From Gammaproteobacteria bacterium (lineage in GTDB: Bacteria > Pseudomonadota > Gammaproteobacteria > UBA12402), in NCBI GenBank assembly GCA_028282395.1, contig JANQHY010000076.1:1-25759 (forward strand): a DNA stretch of 25,759 nucleotides. The letters are read 5' to 3'. Every line of letters starts with the position of its first letter. Within the stretch, counting starts at the first letter, position 1. The position numbers were made by a program, and so were the translations under genes. Under the pieces are notes generated by a model. The model was not told the DNA's origin. It saw only the letters and a program-made list of their open reading frames with translations, and made no database searches. Below are positions 23,567-25,759 of this stretch, one piece after another.

Positions 23567-24172
23567 TTAGCCATTACTGTCTGATGGAGGGGTTGTTGAG
23601 TAAGTGATGTATTTGAAAATAGTCACCACATGCTCAACACCTTCGGTATAACGCGCGGTATTAATAGCAATTTTTGCTTCACGCAGGGTAACATAGCCCA
23701 TCAGATAGACTGTTCGGTTTTCCGTGATGACTTTAACATCACTTGGGGAGATTTTTGCTTGGGCAATGATTTTTGCTTTGACTTTACTGGTTAGCCAGGC
23801 GTCATAGATACTATTTTGGCCAGTTTCAGCTGGGCCAACAGTGATGAAATTGTAAACATAATTAACATTATTATAATGGGCAGCGATTTTAGCAGCTTTC
23901 TCTTGTAACTCGGTAGAGGTAGTTGTGCCAACTAGCAGCACCTCGTAATGGAAAGAGCTGACGTGGATATTACTGCCTTTAAAGGCAGGATCTATACGCA
24001 GCTGTGATTCAATACTATTAGCAATACCGTAATTGTTCAGGTCGTTTTGTATGGCATGGCGATCATAAATTGCTTGAGTACCTGATGTCGCAGCTCCGAT
24101 AGCTGTTGTGCAAGCGGCTAGCGGTAGCGATAACGGCAATAGCAGCAGCCCTATTTTTATTATCCGTAACAT
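23567..24172 (-). CDS. dolP: DolP-like BON-domain outer-membrane lipoprotein
   Basis: A 201-residue lipoprotein. The signal peptide MLRIIKIGLLLLPLSLPLAA is followed by lipobox Cys21 (LAAC). Two BON domains follow: the first, ~44-115, contains YGIANSIESQLRIDPAFKG and VLLVGTTTSTELQEKAAKI; the second, ~125-195, contains YDAWLTSKVKAKIIAQAKIS and RTVYLMGYVTLREAKIAIN. DolP (YraP) binds anionic lipids at the division septum and supports outer-membrane integrity and septal peptidoglycan splitting. Its ATG directly abuts the diaA stop, and the order yraN-diaA-dolP matches that of E. coli and many relatives. Confidence 0.9.
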   Translation of the reverse strand: MLRIIKIGLLLLPLSLPLAACTTAIGAATSGTQAIYDRHAIQNDLNNYGIANSIESQLRIDPAFKGSNIHVSSFHYEVLLVGTTTSTELQEKAAKIAAHYNNVNYVYNFITVGPAETGQNSIYDAWLTSKVKAKIIAQAKISPSDVKVITENRTVYLMGYVTLREAKIAINTARYTEGVEHVVTIFKYITYSTTPPSDSNG

Positions 24173-24778
24173 TTATTGATCTCCATCAAACAACTTGCGA
24201 TCAATAAGATCGCAGAGACAATGAATCATCAGCAGATGACTCTCCTGTATTCTTGCAGTCACTGTTGCAGGGACGCACAGCATCACATCATCATCATGAA
24301 GTTGTGCGGCAATTTTGCCTCCCTGATTGCCTGTTAATGCGACAATGCGCATAGCTTGTTGGTGTGCTGTATCAATGGCATGTTGGATATTTGCCGAATT
24401 ACCACTGGTTGAAATAGCTAACAGCACATCACCAGGTTGACCGAGCGCACGTAATTGTTTAGAGAATATCTCATCAAAGCCGTAGTCATTGCTGATACTA
24501 GTCAATGTTGCCATATCGGCGGTCAGTGCTATCGCGGCCAGTGATTCATCATTGGGTCGTCGTCCTGGTTCAAAACGGTTGAGTAGTTCAGAAGAGAAAT
24601 GTTGTGCGTCACAGGAGGAGCCACCATTGCCACAAGTTAAGATTTTGTTGTGATTACGTAGTGCATCGACCATTAATTCTCCGGCAGCTAGCAGCGGTTG
24701 CGCCAGTTGTTCGCTAACCAGCTGTTTGACAGCAATGCTGTCAGCAATATGGTTTTTAATCTGTTCTATATCATCCAT
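24173..24778 (-). CDS. diaA: DiaA-like SIS-domain protein
   Basis: A 201-residue SIS-domain protein of the DiaA/GmhA group. Seen: [20 protein letters not shown] (the phosphosugar-binding loop), [19 protein letters not shown] (typical of the group), [18 protein letters not shown] and [17 protein letters not shown]. DiaA promotes DnaA assembly at oriC, whereas GmhA isomerises sedoheptulose 7-phosphate for heptose synthesis. The sequences are hard to separate by eye. The position between yraN and dolP, as in E. coli, favours DiaA; the fully conserved binding loop means isomerase activity cannot be excluded. Confidence 0.85.
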   Translation of the reverse strand: MDDIEQIKNHIADSIAVKQLVSEQLAQPLLAAGELMVDALRNHNKILTCGNGGSSCDAQHFSSELLNRFEPGRRPNDESLAAIALTADMATLTSISNDYGFDEIFSKQLRALGQPGDVLLAISTSGNSANIQHAIDTAHQQAMRIVALTGNQGGKIAAQLHDDDVMLCVPATVTARIQESHLLMIHCLCDLIDRKLFDGDQ

Positions 24779-24785
24779 TTAGTCA

Positions 24786-25187
24786 CTACTCAGTTAATTC
24801 AAACGCGTTTTTGATCCAGTCTACTTTAAAGCTCCCCCCACGATTTTGCAAATCCATAATATCAAAACGGCACGTGTGTTGGTAGTAACAGATGCTTTGC
24901 AATTGTAAAATGCTTGAATAATTACATTGTGATTGTAGATAGTGTTGAGCAGCTTTAATTAGGCGTTGTTGTTTAAAGTAATCAACGCTCTCTTTACCAT
25001 TGACAAGGTGGGGGTGATTGCGCAGACGTACCTCAACGAAAATTAATAATGATTTTCTGCGCATGATAAGATCAATTTCACCAAAGCGTGTCGCATAATT
25101 ACGTTGAAGTAGGCGCAAGCCATGACGCTGAAGATAGCAACAGGCGAAGTTTTCTGCCAGTTGGCCTATTTTTTGATTTGGTTTCAT
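24786..25187 (-). CDS. yraN: YraN (UPF0102) nuclease-like protein
   Basis: A 133-residue soluble protein matching YraN in length (131 in E. coli). Seen: KIGQLAENFACCYLQRHGLR at the N-terminus (GxxxExxAxxxLxxxGxxxL), then ATRFGEIDLIMRRKSLLIFV and EVRLR, the E-x-D...E-V-(K/R) pattern of the restriction-endonuclease fold, and C-terminal CRFDIMDL. It has a nuclease-like fold, but the role is not established. It heads the yraN-diaA-dolP run; the lpoA (yraM) gene that normally precedes it is missing. Confidence 0.9.
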   Translation of the reverse strand: MKPNQKIGQLAENFACCYLQRHGLRLLQRNYATRFGEIDLIMRRKSLLIFVEVRLRNHPHLVNGKESVDYFKQQRLIKAAQHYLQSQCNYSSILQLQSICYYQHTCRFDIMDLQNRGGSFKVDWIKNAFELTE

Positions 25188-25241
25188 GCGTGTGGGTGGT
25201 AAGATAGCTAAACAAAAATAATTGTATCACAACAGAGAATA

Positions 25242-25759
25242 ATGGTGAAAACAACTAACAGAAAAAATAGCAGTGTCTGGTTTCCTTACCTATTGATGAT
25301 GCAGTTCGCATTAATCGTGACAGAAAGCGGTTATCTATTGCATAATAATATGCACTATTTTCTTGCTACGGTGGTGGCAAGTTATCACATTGCTGCGCCA
25401 ACTGGTTTATGGATGGCGGTAGCTGAATTCTGGTTGTGGCAAATTGCATTAAATCTACTTTTAGTTGTGGCTATTTGGGCAGTCGCACGTGGGGTGAGTA
25501 AACTTTTTGCCTGGGATGGTGTCAACTATGGACGGCTTATTTTATCGTTATGGGCATTGGCAACGCTAGCGACATTGACAGCGAATCAATGGCTCTATCC
25601 GGGTTCACGCTTTGGTTACCTGACTGCAGTGTTTTTTCCAGGTCATGTTGCTGTGGTTATATTAGCAGTTAGCGTGTTGTTACTCTCATTAGCAATATTG
25701 TTAGCTCTCATTCAACTGCTGCGTTCAATTTGGCAACATAGCCGTTATAGCCGTGCACT
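25242..25759 (+). CDS. Polytopic membrane protein, 3' end beyond the window
   Basis: An open frame of 172 codons runs to the right edge without a stop, divergent from yraN. The visible part has four or five hydrophobic helices: VWFPYLLMMQFALIVTESGY, then LWQIALNLLLVVAIWAVARG, then RLILSLWALATLATLTA, then FPGHVAVVILAVSVLLLSLA. It carries polar loops with WLYPGSRFGY and a basic stretch RSIWQHSRYSR at the end. This layout resembles the N-terminal membrane part of sulfatase-type transferases, but there is no diagnostic motif and the assignment is only a guess. The ribosome binding site is weak (AACAGAG). Confidence 0.75.
   Translation, partial: MVKTTNRKNSSVWFPYLLMMQFALIVTESGYLLHNNMHYFLATVVASYHIAAPTGLWMAVAEFWLWQIALNLLLVVAIWAVARGVSKLFAWDGVNYGRLILSLWALATLATLTANQWLYPGSRFGYLTAVFFPGHVAVVILAVSVLLLSLAILLALIQLLRSIWQHSRYSRA

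Overview
The window looks like a chromosomal segment of a low-GC gammaproteobacterium of the Legionellales type. An IcmD/DotP-like gene (a Dot/Icm type IVB secretion component) sits beside ordinary gammaproteobacterial housekeeping genes: fis, a uvrY/gacA/letA-type response regulator, zapD and the yraN-diaA-dolP cluster. That is the expected mix for an intracellular or amoeba-associated member of the order. The species cannot be named from the sequence.

Left part (1-6330) is accessory. It holds a glycosyltransferase running off the left edge, a 79-codon relic that resembles the region just after RuvC-III of a Cas9, a lipocalin lipoprotein, a DHA1 MFS exporter with a TTG start, an unrecognised secreted protein, the isolated icmD-like gene with a palindrome around its -10 box, and a secreted amidase-signature enzyme.

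Centre (6570-14370) is a polymorphic-toxin island, all on the plus strand. An Rhs protein is split into two adjacent genes, each with its own signal peptide and ribosome binding site. The first carries the DUF6531-like N-terminal part. The second carries the YD-repeat shell, a core-end motif and a WHH-type HNH/Endo VII nuclease tip. Five tandem SUKH (SMI1/KNR4) immunity genes and a decayed sixth follow. The first three are laid out with an exact 575-bp period, and stop codons have cut in-frame tails off the first two. The fourth is fused to a second, truncated copy of the WHH nuclease tip, and the fifth starts on that tip's stop codon just as the first starts on the stop codon of the Rhs gene. 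The locus therefore records repeated toxin-tip/immunity exchange and is the most unusual part of the window.

Right part (14415-25759) returns to more ordinary content: an azlD/azlC exporter downstream of a CDP-glycerol glycerophosphotransferase-like gene with a possible 23-codon leader ORF between them, an NTF2-fold protein, an ABC-F plus Bcr/CflA pair with a 4-bp overlap, the response regulator, a MazG-like pyrophosphohydrolase, fis with a long structured leader and a clear terminator, a small unrecognised gene, zapD, dolP-diaA-yraN, and a partial polytopic membrane protein leaving the right edge. No tRNA, rRNA, transposase or CRISPR array was found.
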